Source: Acidimicrobiaceae bacterium (GTDB taxonomy: Bacteria; Actinomycetota; Acidimicrobiia; Acidimicrobiales; Bog-793). Taken from it: a DNA stretch of 12,560 nucleotides. Below are positions 1 to 6,763 of the stretch, in pieces; position 1 is the first letter of the stretch, and every line of letters starts with the position of its first letter. The position numbers were made by a program, and so were the translations under genes. Location of the stretch: positions 1 to 12,560 of the forward strand of contig JAODBN010000031.1 of NCBI GenBank assembly GCA_025463965.1. The letters run 5' to 3'. Below the pieces are notes generated by a model that searched no databases, was not told the DNA's origin, and saw only the letters and a list, made by a program, of their open reading frames with translations.

Positions 1-1
1 C

Positions 2-619
2 GCCAGCCGGGCCGGCGGGCGCGCCGCCGAGTTGGCCGAGCGCGTCGGCGGACGGACGGCTCCGCTTTCCCGGCTCGCCGACGAGCTCGCCGGTGCCGAT
101 CTGCTTCTCTGCGCCACCTCCGCGACCGACTTCGTGGTCGGCCCCGCCCAGCTCGGGGGCGACCGCACGAAGCGCCCGCTCCTCGTGATCGACGCCGGGC
201 TTCCCCGTGACGTGGACCCGAAAGTGCGGGAGGTCCCCGGCGTGACCCTCTTGGACCTCGAGGATCTCAACGCCTTTGCCGATCACCAGATGGCTGCCAG
301 GCGGGCGGAGATTCCCGCCGCCTTGGCGATCGTCGAGGAGGAGCTCGAGCGTTACCGGACCGCGGTCCTGGACCGCTCGGTGGCCCCCCTCGTCTCGGAG
401 CTACGGGCTCGAGCCGAGTCCGTCCGCCAGGCGGAGCTGGAGCGACTGTCCGGTCGGCTGGCCACCCTCGACGAGAGCGACCGGGCTCTCGTCGAGGAGG
501 CGACCCGGCGAATCGTCGCCAAGCTGCTCCATGAGCCGACCGTGCAGGTCAAGCGGGCGGCCGGCTCACCGCGCGGCGAGCGCCTCGCCGAGACGCTTCG
601 CACCCTGTTCGACCTCTGA
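2..619 (+). CDS. hemA: Glutamyl-tRNA reductase, C-terminal part (5' end outside window)
   Basis: Glutamyl-tRNA reductase uses NADPH to reduce glutamyl-tRNA(Glu) to glutamate-1-semialdehyde, the first committed step of the C5 tetrapyrrole pathway in the cytoplasm. Only the last 205 residues are visible. The reading frame is open from base 2 and the catalytic N-terminal domain with its active-site Cys lies upstream. What is seen is the end of the NADPH-binding domain (ASRAGGRAAELAERVGG, then ADLLLCATSATDFV and LLVIDAGLPRDVDP). This is followed by the helical dimerisation domain, including a charged RARAESVRQAELERL stretch and the family-typical KLLHEPTVQVK near the end. The gene stops 11 nt before hemC and heads the hem operon, whose product HemL uses its product. 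An internal ATG at 32 exists but is not a real start, because homology continues upstream of it. Confidence 0.95.
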   Translation, partial: ASRAGGRAAELAERVGGRTAPLSRLADELAGADLLLCATSATDFVVGPAQLGGDRTKRPLLVIDAGLPRDVDPKVREVPGVTLLDLEDLNAFADHQMAARRAEIPAALAIVEEELERYRTAVLDRSVAPLVSELRARAESVRQAELERLSGRLATLDESDRALVEEATRRIVAKLLHEPTVQVKRAAGSPRGERLAETLRTLFDL

Positions 620-630
620 GGTCACCGCTC

Positions 631-1554
631 GTGCCGAGGGTGCTCCGGCTGGCGACGCGGACCAGCCCACTCGCCCTGGCCCAGGCGCGCCTTGTCGCCG
701 AGGCGCTCGAGCGGGTCGAGGGCGCTTCGGTGATCGAGCTCGTGCCGCTGTCCACTCGTGCCGATCAGCACCAGGAAGTGCCCATCGAGGCGCTCGGCGG
801 CCGAGGTGTGTTCACCACCGAGGTGGAGCAGGCCGTCCTCGACGGCCGTGCGGACCTGGCCGTGCACTCGGCCAAGGACCTCCCGTCTGCCGAGCCTCCT
901 GCAGGCCTGGTGCTGGCGGCGGTGCCCGAGCGAGCCGACCCGCGTGACGCGATGGTGGGCCGCTCGCTGTCGAGCCTGCGTCCCGGGGCGCTCGTCGCCA
1001 CCGGCGCCCCTCGCCGGCGCGCCCAGCTGGCCTGGCTCCGCCCGGACCTCGGTTTCGTCGGGCTGCGAGGCAACATCGGCACCCGGCTCGGCAAGGTCCC
1101 CGACGGGGGCGCCGCGGTGGTGGCACTGGCCGCACTGGAGCGCCTCGGCCTCCTCGAAGAGGTCACCGAGGTGCTGGCTCCTTCCGTCATGCTCTCCCAA
1201 GTCGGCCAGGGGGCGCTCGCGTTGCGCTGTCGGGAGGGGGATCTGGCCACTGTGGAGCGCCTGGCCGCCATCGACCACCCCGCCTCGCACCGCGCCCTGC
1301 TCGCGGAGCGGGCGATGCTGGCCCGCCTCGGCGGGGGATGTGACGCACCCGTGGCGGCGCTCGCACGCTGCGGGACGTCCGGGCCTATCCGCCTCGAGGG
1401 CCTGCTCGCCAGCCGCGACGGCCACCGCGTCGTGCGCTCGTCCATCGATGGCTCGGATCCCGTGCAGCTCGGGACCGACCTTGCCGACAAGCTGCTCGTT
1501 GAAGAGGGTGGCCGGTCGCTCCTCGAGGAGCCGGGCCCGGCCGGAGCGAGATGA
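631..1554 (+). CDS. hemC: Hydroxymethylbilane synthase (porphobilinogen deaminase)
   Basis: This enzyme condenses four porphobilinogen molecules into linear hydroxymethylbilane, using a covalently bound dipyrromethane cofactor. The 307-residue length is normal for the family. Visible motifs are the N-terminal LATRTSPLALAQA with the substrate-binding Arg, AVHSAKDLP with the catalytic Asp at about residue 83, GAPRRRAQL and LRGNIGTRLGKV with the conserved arginines, and LGGGCDAPVAAL with the cofactor-attachment Cys at residue 237. The start is GTG at 631. A purine-rich TGAGGT at 617-622, which includes the hemA stop codon, sits 8 nt upstream as ribosome binding site. The stop codon overlaps the next ATG (ATGA at 1551-1554), implying translational coupling to the uroporphyrinogen III synthase fusion that consumes its unstable product. 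No anomalies are seen. Confidence 0.97.
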   Translation: MPRVLRLATRTSPLALAQARLVAEALERVEGASVIELVPLSTRADQHQEVPIEALGGRGVFTTEVEQAVLDGRADLAVHSAKDLPSAEPPAGLVLAAVPERADPRDAMVGRSLSSLRPGALVATGAPRRRAQLAWLRPDLGFVGLRGNIGTRLGKVPDGGAAVVALAALERLGLLEEVTEVLAPSVMLSQVGQGALALRCREGDLATVERLAAIDHPASHRALLAERAMLARLGGGCDAPVAALARCGTSGPIRLEGLLASRDGHRVVRSSIDGSDPVQLGTDLADKLLVEEGGRSLLEEPGPAGAR

Positions 1555-3038
1555 CCGTCTATCTCGTCGGCGCAGGGCCGGGTGACCCGGGCCTGTTGAC
1601 CCGCCGGGGGGCCGCACTGCTCGCCAAGGCGGATCTCGTCGTCTACGACCGGCTCGTCGACCAGCGGCTGCTGTTGCTCGCCCCGCCGAGTGCCGAGCTG
1701 GTGGACGTGGGAAAACGCGCCGGAAGCGATGCAGAGCTTGCCCAGCGCACGATCAACGCGCTGCTCGTACGGGCCGCGCATCAGGGCCGCTGTGTGGTGC
1801 GGCTTAAAGGCGGCGACCCGTACGTCCTTGGGCGCGGGGGCGAGGAGGCACTCGCGCTGGCCGCCGCCGAGGTGCCCTACGAGGTGGTGCCCGGGGTGTC
1901 CGCCGCCTTCGCCGCGCCCGCGCTCGCCGGGGTGCCTGTCACCCATCGGGGGCTCGCGTCGGCCGTGATGGTGGTCAGCGGCCACGACCCGGACAGCGGT
2001 GCGCTGGCGCCTGACTGGCAGGCGCTCGCCGCCTCGCGGGCCACCTTGGTGGTGCTGATGGGCGCCGCCCGGAGGGCGGAGATCGCCCGGCTGCTGATCG
2101 CCGGTGGCCTACCGAAGACGACGCCGGTCGTGGCCGTCGAGCGGGCAGGGGGACCGGCCCAGCGCACCTGGAGAACGGTGCTCGCGGAGCTCGGCGACTG
2201 TCCGATCTCGAGTCCCTCGACCCTCGTGATCGGCGAGGTCGCCGCGTTGGCGCTCGCCTCGCGAGAGGACAGACCGCTGCACGGCCTGACCGTGGTGGTG
2301 ACGCGCGCCCCGGCTCAGGCGGGAGAGCTCGTGGCCCTGCTCGAGGAGGAGGGGGCCGAGGTCTTCACCTTCCCGACTGTCGCCTTGGTCGATCCGGCCG
2401 ACGGCGGAGCGGCGCTTCGCGCGGCGTGCGCGCGGCTCGGCGAGCAGGCCTGGGTCGTGCTCACCTCGGCCAATGCGGTGGAGCGACTGTTCTTCGAGCT
2501 CCACGACGCACGCGCGCTCGGCGCCACTCGGGTGGCGGCCATCGGGCGCGCCACGGCCACGGCGCTGGCACGCCACGGCGTGGTCGCCGACCTCGTGCCG
2601 GACGACGAACGCTCCGAGGGTCTGCTGAGCGTGTTCCCCCGTCCCGGTGCCGGAGAGCGGCGGGGAGTCTTGCTGGCGCGGGCGGCAGAGGGCCGCGCTG
2701 TGCTCCCCGACGGGCTTGCCGAGCAGGGATGGCAGGTCGAGGTGGTGGAGGCCTACCGGACGGTCACCGCGCCGGCCTCGGACGAGTCGCTGGCGGCGCT
2801 CGACGCAGTGGAGGCCGAGGCCATCACCTTTGCCTCCGCCTCGGCGCTGATCGGTTTCCTGGCGATCGCCGGGCGCGACCGAGTCCCTGCCGTGGTAGCC
2901 ACGCTCGGGCCGGTCACCTCGGCGGCAGCGCGGGCGGCGGGCCTGGAGGTGGCGGTGGAGGCGGCTGGGGCGAGCGCGGAAGAGCTGGCCCGTTCGCTTG
3001 CCGACCACCTCTGGGCCGTACGCTCGGCCCATGGCTGA
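1551..3038 (+). CDS. cobA-hemD: Fused uroporphyrinogen-III C-methyltransferase / uroporphyrinogen-III synthase
   Basis: This is a bifunctional protein of 495 residues. Residues 1 to about 235 are an S-adenosylmethionine-dependent uroporphyrinogen III methyltransferase (precorrin-2 synthesis for siroheme or cobalamin). Its motifs are VYLVGAGPGDPGLLT, RLKGGDPYVLGRGGEE (84-99), VVPGVSAAFAAPALAGVPVTHRG (112-134, family motif region), VVLMGAARR and the closing PSTLVIGEVA. Residues from about 243 to the end are uroporphyrinogen III synthase, which cyclises hydroxymethylbilane with inversion of ring D. Its motifs are GLTVVVTRA, WVVLTSANAVERLF (301-314), AAIGRATATAL, VEAYRTV, ITFASASALIGFL and ATLGPVTSAAARAAG. 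The linker is only a few residues. Such fusions are known in actinobacteria (the mycobacterial hemD locus) and clostridia. The start ATG overlaps the hemC stop by 4 nt, with GGAG at 1543-1546. The 3' end overlaps the hemB start by 8 nt. The fusion couples the heme and siroheme/B12 branch point in one polypeptide. Confidence 0.95.
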   Translation: MTVYLVGAGPGDPGLLTRRGAALLAKADLVVYDRLVDQRLLLLAPPSAELVDVGKRAGSDAELAQRTINALLVRAAHQGRCVVRLKGGDPYVLGRGGEEALALAAAEVPYEVVPGVSAAFAAPALAGVPVTHRGLASAVMVVSGHDPDSGALAPDWQALAASRATLVVLMGAARRAEIARLLIAGGLPKTTPVVAVERAGGPAQRTWRTVLAELGDCPISSPSTLVIGEVAALALASREDRPLHGLTVVVTRAPAQAGELVALLEEEGAEVFTFPTVALVDPADGGAALRAACARLGEQAWVVLTSANAVERLFFELHDARALGATRVAAIGRATATALARHGVVADLVPDDERSEGLLSVFPRPGAGERRGVLLARAAEGRAVLPDGLAEQGWQVEVVEAYRTVTAPASDESLAALDAVEAEAITFASASALIGFLAIAGRDRVPAVVATLGPVTSAAARAAGLEVAVEAAGASAEELARSLADHLWAVRSAHG

Positions 3039-4074
3039 CGCCCCCTCGCCGCACCTGCCGGGCCGGCTCGGGTCGACCGGCCTGCCAGTGCCTTCCCGCC
3101 GGCTTCGCCGGCTGCGGCGTACGCCGACCCTGCGGCGGATGGTGTCCGAGACGCGCCTTTCGGTCGACGACCTCGTGGCTCCGCTGTTCGTACGCGAGGG
3201 GATCGACGCCCCGGTCCCGATTCCTTCGCTGCCCGGCGTGTTCCAGCACAGCCAGGCCTCGCTGGTCGCCGAGGCCAAGCGGCTGGCCTCCCTTGGGGTG
3301 CCGGCGGTGGTGCTCTTCGGGATCCCCGAGCAAAAGGACGCCGAGGGTAGCGGCGCCTCGGACCCCGACGGGGTCGTGCAGGTAGCGCTGCGACAGCTGC
3401 GGGACGCCCTCGGGGACCAGCTCGTGTTGATCCCGGACCTGTGCCTCGACGAGTACACCGACCACGGCCACTGCGGGCTGCTCGACGCTCGTGGCCGCGT
3501 GGACAACGATGCCACCTTGGCCCGCTACGCCGAGGTGGCCATCGCCCAAGCCGAGGCGGGCGCGGACCTCGTCGCCCCGAGCGGGATGATGGACGGGCAG
3601 GTCGCCGCCATCCGGGCCGCGCTCGACGGCGCCTCACAGCCCGAAGTCGGCATCCTGGCCTACGCCGCGAAGTACGCGTCGGCTCTGTACGGGCCCTTCC
3701 GCGACGCCGTCGACGTGACGATCGCGGACGGAGGCGACCGCCGCGCCTACCAGCAGGACGCGGGCAACCGCCGTGAGGCCCTCGCCGAGGTCCGCCTGGA
3801 CGTGGCCGAGGGGGCCGACCTCGTCATGGTCAAGCCGGCCACCTTGTACCTCGACGTGCTCTCCGAGGTCGCCGCTGAGGTGGAGGTGCCCGTCGCCGCC
3901 TACCACGTGTCCGGCGAGTACGCGATGCTCGCCGCTGCGGCCGAGCGAGGCTGGCTAGACCGCCAGGCGGTGGCGCTCGAGACCCTCACCTCGATCAAAC
4001 GCGCCGGAGCCGACCTGATCCTCACCTACCTCGCGGCCGAGGCCGCCGAGTGGCTGGATCGGGGCAGCCGGTGA
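3031..4074 (+). CDS. hemB: Delta-aminolevulinic acid dehydratase (porphobilinogen synthase)
   Basis: HemB condenses two 5-aminolevulinate molecules into porphobilinogen. With the ATG at 3031 the protein has 347 residues, close to family length. That ATG overlaps the cobA-hemD stop by 8 nt but has no clear Shine-Dalgarno. A TTG at 2998 would add 11 residues and is less likely. The conserved core starts at RRLRRTPTLRRMVSETRL. The two Schiff-base lysines are visible: K214 in YAAKYASALYGPFRDA and K268 in MVKPATLYLDV. The metal loop reads DLCLDEYTDHGHCGLL (about 136-151). It keeps Cys138 and Cys148, but the middle Cys of the classical zinc site is Asp140. This pattern is, as far as I recall, usual in actinobacterial HemB. 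The stop overlaps the hemL GTG (GTGA, 4071-4074). Confidence 0.96.
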   Translation: MADAPSPHLPGRLGSTGLPVPSRRLRRLRRTPTLRRMVSETRLSVDDLVAPLFVREGIDAPVPIPSLPGVFQHSQASLVAEAKRLASLGVPAVVLFGIPEQKDAEGSGASDPDGVVQVALRQLRDALGDQLVLIPDLCLDEYTDHGHCGLLDARGRVDNDATLARYAEVAIAQAEAGADLVAPSGMMDGQVAAIRAALDGASQPEVGILAYAAKYASALYGPFRDAVDVTIADGGDRRAYQQDAGNRREALAEVRLDVAEGADLVMVKPATLYLDVLSEVAAEVEVPVAAYHVSGEYAMLAAAAERGWLDRQAVALETLTSIKRAGADLILTYLAAEAAEWLDRGSR

Positions 4075-5354
4075 GCGACTGGCGTCCCGGTCCTCGCAGC
4101 GCCCGGCTGCTGGCGCAGGCCCGTGAGGTGATCCCCGGAGGCGTGAGCTCACCGGTGCGGGCGTTCGCCTCGGTCGGAGGCGAGCCGTACTTCGTCGAGC
4201 GCGCGCTCGGCGCGTACCTGACCGACGTGGACGGGAACCGTTACCTCGACTACGTCCAGTCCTGGGGCGCCTCGCTCCTCGGTCACGCCCATCCGAGTGT
4301 GGTGGCCGCCGTGCAGCAGGCCGCGGGGCGCGGGACCACCTTCGGAGCTCCGACCGAGGCGGAGGTGCGCCTGGCCGAGGAGATCACCGCTGCGGTGCCC
4401 GGTTGCGACATGGTGCGCCTCGTCTCCTCGGGGACCGAGGCGGTCATGACGGCGGTGCGCCTGGCTCGCGGGGCCACCGGGCGCGATCGGGTCGTGATCT
4501 TCTCCGGCGGCTACCACGGCCACTCGGACGCCCTCCTCGCAGCGGGGGGAAGCGGGGTGGCGACCTTGGGACTGCCGGGCTCGGCGGGTGTGCCGCCCGG
4601 GGCGGTGGCCGACACGGTCGTCGTGCCCTACAACACCCTCCCCGAGCTCGACGAGCGCGTCGCCTGTGTCGTCGTCGAGCCCGCCGCCGCGAACATGGGA
4701 CTGGTTCCCCCCGAGCCGGGCTTCCTCGAGGGGCTGCGCGCGGCCTGCGACTCGGTCGGGGCGCTCTTGTGCTTCGACGAGGTGATCACCGGCTTTCGCC
4801 TGCGCCGGGGGAGCGCGGCCGGCCTCGTCGGCGTGCAGCCCGACCTGTGGTGCTTCGGAAAGGTAGTTGGCGGAGGCCTGCCGCTTGCCGCCCTCGGCGG
4901 TGGGCGCGCCCTCATGGAGGTGCTCGCTCCGCTCGGGCCCGTCTACCAGGCGGGCACCCTTTCGGGGAACCCGCTGGCCACCGCGGCCGGTCTGGCAGTT
5001 CTGGCGGAGGTCGACGATGGCGACTACGAGCGCCTCGGCGACACCGTGGCGACGCTGGCGAGTGGGCTCGTCGAGTGCTTCGCCGAGGCCGGGCTCGTGG
5101 CCCAGGTGCCGGTCTTCGGCACGCTGTGTGCGATCTACTTCTCCTCGGCGCCGGTTCGCGACTACGACGGCGCCAAGGCCGCCGCCGCGAACGGCCGCTA
5201 CGCAGCGTTCTTCCGCCAGATGCTCGTTCGTGGAGTGGCGCTCGCCCCGAGCCCCTACGAGGTGGCCTTCACTTCGCTCGCGCACGGACCGGAGGAGGTG
5301 GCCGTCACCTTGGAGGCGGCAGCCGCCGCGGCCAAGGAGGTGGCGCAGCGCTGA
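4071..5354 (+). CDS. hemL: Glutamate-1-semialdehyde 2,1-aminomutase
   Basis: HemL is a PLP-dependent aminomutase that converts the HemA product glutamate-1-semialdehyde into 5-aminolevulinate, the substrate of HemB. GTG at 4071 gives 427 residues, the usual family length, and overlaps the hemB stop as GTGA. An in-frame GTG at 4050 would only add seven residues that read inside hemB. Motifs seen are VIPGGVSSPVRAF near the N-terminus, RLVSSGTEAVMTAVRLARG, GGYHGHSDALL, CFDEVITGFR, the PLP lysine K264 in CFGKVVGGGLPLAALGG, and GTLSGNPLATAAG. It is the last gene of the hem operon. Its stop lies 6 nt from the convergent stop of the menaquinone-reductase-like gene, and the last codons form one arm of a strong hairpin. 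Confidence 0.97.
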   Translation: MSDWRPGPRSARLLAQAREVIPGGVSSPVRAFASVGGEPYFVERALGAYLTDVDGNRYLDYVQSWGASLLGHAHPSVVAAVQQAAGRGTTFGAPTEAEVRLAEEITAAVPGCDMVRLVSSGTEAVMTAVRLARGATGRDRVVIFSGGYHGHSDALLAAGGSGVATLGLPGSAGVPPGAVADTVVVPYNTLPELDERVACVVVEPAAANMGLVPPEPGFLEGLRAACDSVGALLCFDEVITGFRLRRGSAAGLVGVQPDLWCFGKVVGGGLPLAALGGGRALMEVLAPLGPVYQAGTLSGNPLATAAGLAVLAEVDDGDYERLGDTVATLASGLVECFAEAGLVAQVPVFGTLCAIYFSSAPVRDYDGAKAAAANGRYAAFFRQMLVRGVALAPSPYEVAFTSLAHGPEEVAVTLEAAAAAAKEVAQR

Positions 5355-5376
5355 GAACGCTCAGTCGTTGCGCTGC
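5340..5376. terminator. Bidirectional terminator-like hairpin at the convergent gene ends
   Basis: In the + strand RNA, 5340-5355 can pair with 5360-5376 to form a stem of about 16 bp around an AACG loop (5356-5359). There is one bulged base (5365) and three G-U pairs. The inner 5 bp are a perfect CTGAG/CTCAG. The stem covers both the hemL stop (5352-5354) and the opposite-strand stop (5361-5363), so it lies within the 3' ends of two coding sequences. No T-tract follows on either strand, so it resembles the tract-less hairpins often proposed for high-GC actinobacteria. The G-U pairs become A-C mismatches in the minus-strand RNA, so the hairpin should work better for hemL transcripts. The terminator role is inferred from fold and position. 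Confidence 0.6.
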
Positions 5377-6659
5377 ACCAGGGCGGCGAGTGCGCGGTAC
5401 GCGGCCTCGGCCGGGCCGATCTCGTCCGGGCGCAGCAGGTTCGACATGATCCGCAGGATCCATCCCATGAGCGAGCGCGAGTACATGCCCGTGCCGACGA
5501 GCGCACGCATCAGCTCAGGACGCCCCATCAGCTTCATGAAGGCGCTCGCCACCCGGTAGTAAAGCCCGTAGGTCTCCTCGAGGCGCTTGTCATAGCCAGC
5601 AAGCAAGCCCGGGTCCCCCGAGCACAGCGCCTCGCCGATCGACGCCGCGGCGAGGCGACCGGTCTCGTATCCGTAGGCGATGCCCTCTCCGTTGAACGGG
5701 TTGATCGCCCCCGAGGCGTCGCCCGTCAGCAGGTAGTCCGGTCCGACCTTTGGGCCCACCGAGAGCCCCATCGGGAGCTTGCCGCCCGTCGGCGCCCCGA
5801 GGGCGGTCTCGGCCGACAGGCACCACGAGTCGGGAGCCCACTGGACGAAGGCGTCCATCAGCTTGGTGGTGTTGATCTGGCGCCAACGGTCAGCGGTGGA
5901 CAGCAGCCCCACGCCGACGTTCACCCTGCCGTCCCCGACCGGGAAGATCCAGCCATAGCCGGGCATGACGGCTCCGTCCTGGCGGATGTCCAGGTGCGAC
6001 TCGATCCACGGCTCGGCGTGGCGGGGAGACGTGTAGTAGCCGCGGATGGCGAGGCCCATCGGCAGCTGACGATCTCTGCCCGCGCCGAGAGCGCGGCCAA
6101 AGCGCGAGTTCGAGCCGTCGGCGACCACGGTGTAGCGCGCACGGACCTCCACCTGGCCGCCGTGGTCGCGGTCCGCGACAAGCGCACCGCCCGCCGCCGC
6201 TCCCGAGGCGGCCGCTGCCCCCGAGAGGGGAGAGAGCGCCTCGGCGCCCTGCCACAGCTCGGCGCCGGCCTTGACCGCCCGCTCGGCGACGAGGGCGTCG
6301 AGGTCCGCACGCGTCACCACGTAGCCGTGGTTCGGGAAGTCCGGATGATCCGGCCAGGGAAGCAGGAGTTCCTTTCCGAACGCCAGGGCGCGCAGCCCGT
6401 CGTAGCGGTGGTGGGACTCGAGCGCGTCGCCGAGCCCGAGATCCACGAGCTGGCGAACCGAACGGGGAGTGAGCCCGTCGCCGCAGGTCTTTTCCCGCGG
6501 AAAGTGCTTCTTCTCGAGCAGCACGACGTCGTAGCCCGCCTCGGCGAGCCAGTAGGCGGTCGCCGCGCCCGAAGGACCGGCGCCCACGACGAGCACCTCG
6601 CAGGATCGCTCGTCCGACAGGGGGGCGCGAGGTGCTGCCCCGGAATAGTGGTCTGCCAC
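5361..6659 (-). CDS. Geranylgeranyl reductase family flavoprotein, probable menaquinone reductase (MenJ-like)
   Basis: This FAD-dependent oxidoreductase has 432 residues. Visible features are an N-terminal FAD dinucleotide-binding motif, VLVVGAGPSGAATAYWLA (22-39), and the family signature FPREKTCGDGLTPRSV (53-68). Further on are YTVVADGSNSRFGR (176-189), PGYGWIFPVGDGRVNVGVG (233-251), and the second FAD motif LLTGDASGAINPFNGEGIAYG (310-330). The pattern closely matches, from memory, mycobacterial MenJ, which saturates one isoprene double bond of menaquinone. Geranylgeranyl-PP or archaeal-type lipid reductases are alternatives. Its position beside the complex I operon favours menaquinone. No signal peptide or clear membrane helix is seen. 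The start is GTG at 6659: an in-frame TAG three codons upstream (6671-6669) rules out any earlier start. No Shine-Dalgarno is visible. An Ala/Gly-rich stretch (147-160) looks like a flexible loop. Confidence 0.88.
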   Translation of the reverse strand: MADHYSGAAPRAPLSDERSCEVLVVGAGPSGAATAYWLAEAGYDVVLLEKKHFPREKTCGDGLTPRSVRQLVDLGLGDALESHHRYDGLRALAFGKELLLPWPDHPDFPNHGYVVTRADLDALVAERAVKAGAELWQGAEALSPLSGAAAASGAAAGGALVADRDHGGQVEVRARYTVVADGSNSRFGRALGAGRDRQLPMGLAIRGYYTSPRHAEPWIESHLDIRQDGAVMPGYGWIFPVGDGRVNVGVGLLSTADRWRQINTTKLMDAFVQWAPDSWCLSAETALGAPTGGKLPMGLSVGPKVGPDYLLTGDASGAINPFNGEGIAYGYETGRLAAASIGEALCSGDPGLLAGYDKRLEETYGLYYRVASAFMKLMGRPELMRALVGTGMYSRSLMGWILRIMSNLLRPDEIGPAEAAYRALAALVQRND

Positions 6660-6665
6660 ACCAGG

Positions 6666-6671
6666 ACACTA
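6666..6671 (-). promoter_or_regulatory. Candidate -10 element for a leaderless MenJ-like transcript
   Basis: On the minus strand TAGTGT matches the actinobacterial TANNNT -10 consensus. It sits exactly at -12 to -7 relative to the GTG start at 6659. If transcription starts at that G, the mRNA is leaderless, which would explain the lack of a Shine-Dalgarno. The expected -35 position carries AGGGGC, which is not a recognisable box. The assignment rests on the hexamer and its spacing only. Confidence 0.35.
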
Positions 6672-6673
6672 CT

Positions 6674-6717
6674 GGGCGCCACCAGCGCGCCCCTCTCGGG
6701 CCGGCCCTGCGGCGCCC
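6674..6717. repeat. Palindrome and flanking inverted repeat in the divergent promoter region
   Basis: The 104-bp region between the two divergent starts contains a perfect 10-bp palindrome, GGGCCGGCCC, at 6698-6707. Around it is a 7-bp inverted repeat, GGGCGCC (6674-6680) and GGCGCCC (6711-6717). It lies between the putative -10 elements of both directions, where an operator could act on both. In DNA this GC-rich such symmetry can arise by chance, so a regulatory role is only a possibility. Confidence 0.3.
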
Positions 6718-6747
6718 TTCGATGTGCCGAGCGCCGAGGCTCCGTGG

Positions 6748-6753
6748 TAGAAC
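6748..6753 (+). promoter_or_regulatory. Candidate -10 element for the nuo operon
   Basis: TAGAAC resembles an actinobacterial -10 box (five of six to TAGAAT). It lies 10 nt before the nuoA ATG, which would give a leader of about 4 nt. There is no Shine-Dalgarno in front of nuoA, consistent with a very short leader. A weak TGCCGA lies 17 nt upstream (6725-6730) in the -35 position. This is a low-confidence call by position and sequence only. Confidence 0.3.
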
Positions 6754-6763
6754 CAGCCAAGTC

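Noticed and set aside
622..1985. Long minus-strand open frames (331 and 406 codons) opposite hemC and cobA-hemD
   Set aside because: They are low-complexity Arg/Ala/Ser-rich translations with no recognisable domain, antisense to clearly conserved genes.
2998..3030. Earlier TTG start for hemB
   Set aside because: It would add 11 unconserved residues and overlap the previous gene by 41 nt. ATG at 3031 gives an 8-nt overlap and near-family length.
2109..3515. 468-codon minus-strand frame opposite cobA-hemD and hemB
   Set aside because: It crosses the junction of two well-supported plus-strand genes, and its composition is typical of a GC-driven shadow.
4149..5285. 378-codon minus-strand frame opposite hemL
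   Set aside because: It is a shadow of hemL, with His/Gly/Arg-rich composition and no motif.
6632..6763. Upstream extension of nuoA from an earlier start codon
   Set aside because: The added residues are charged and Pro/Arg-rich with no similarity to NuoA. They read through the divergent promoter region and into the opposite gene.
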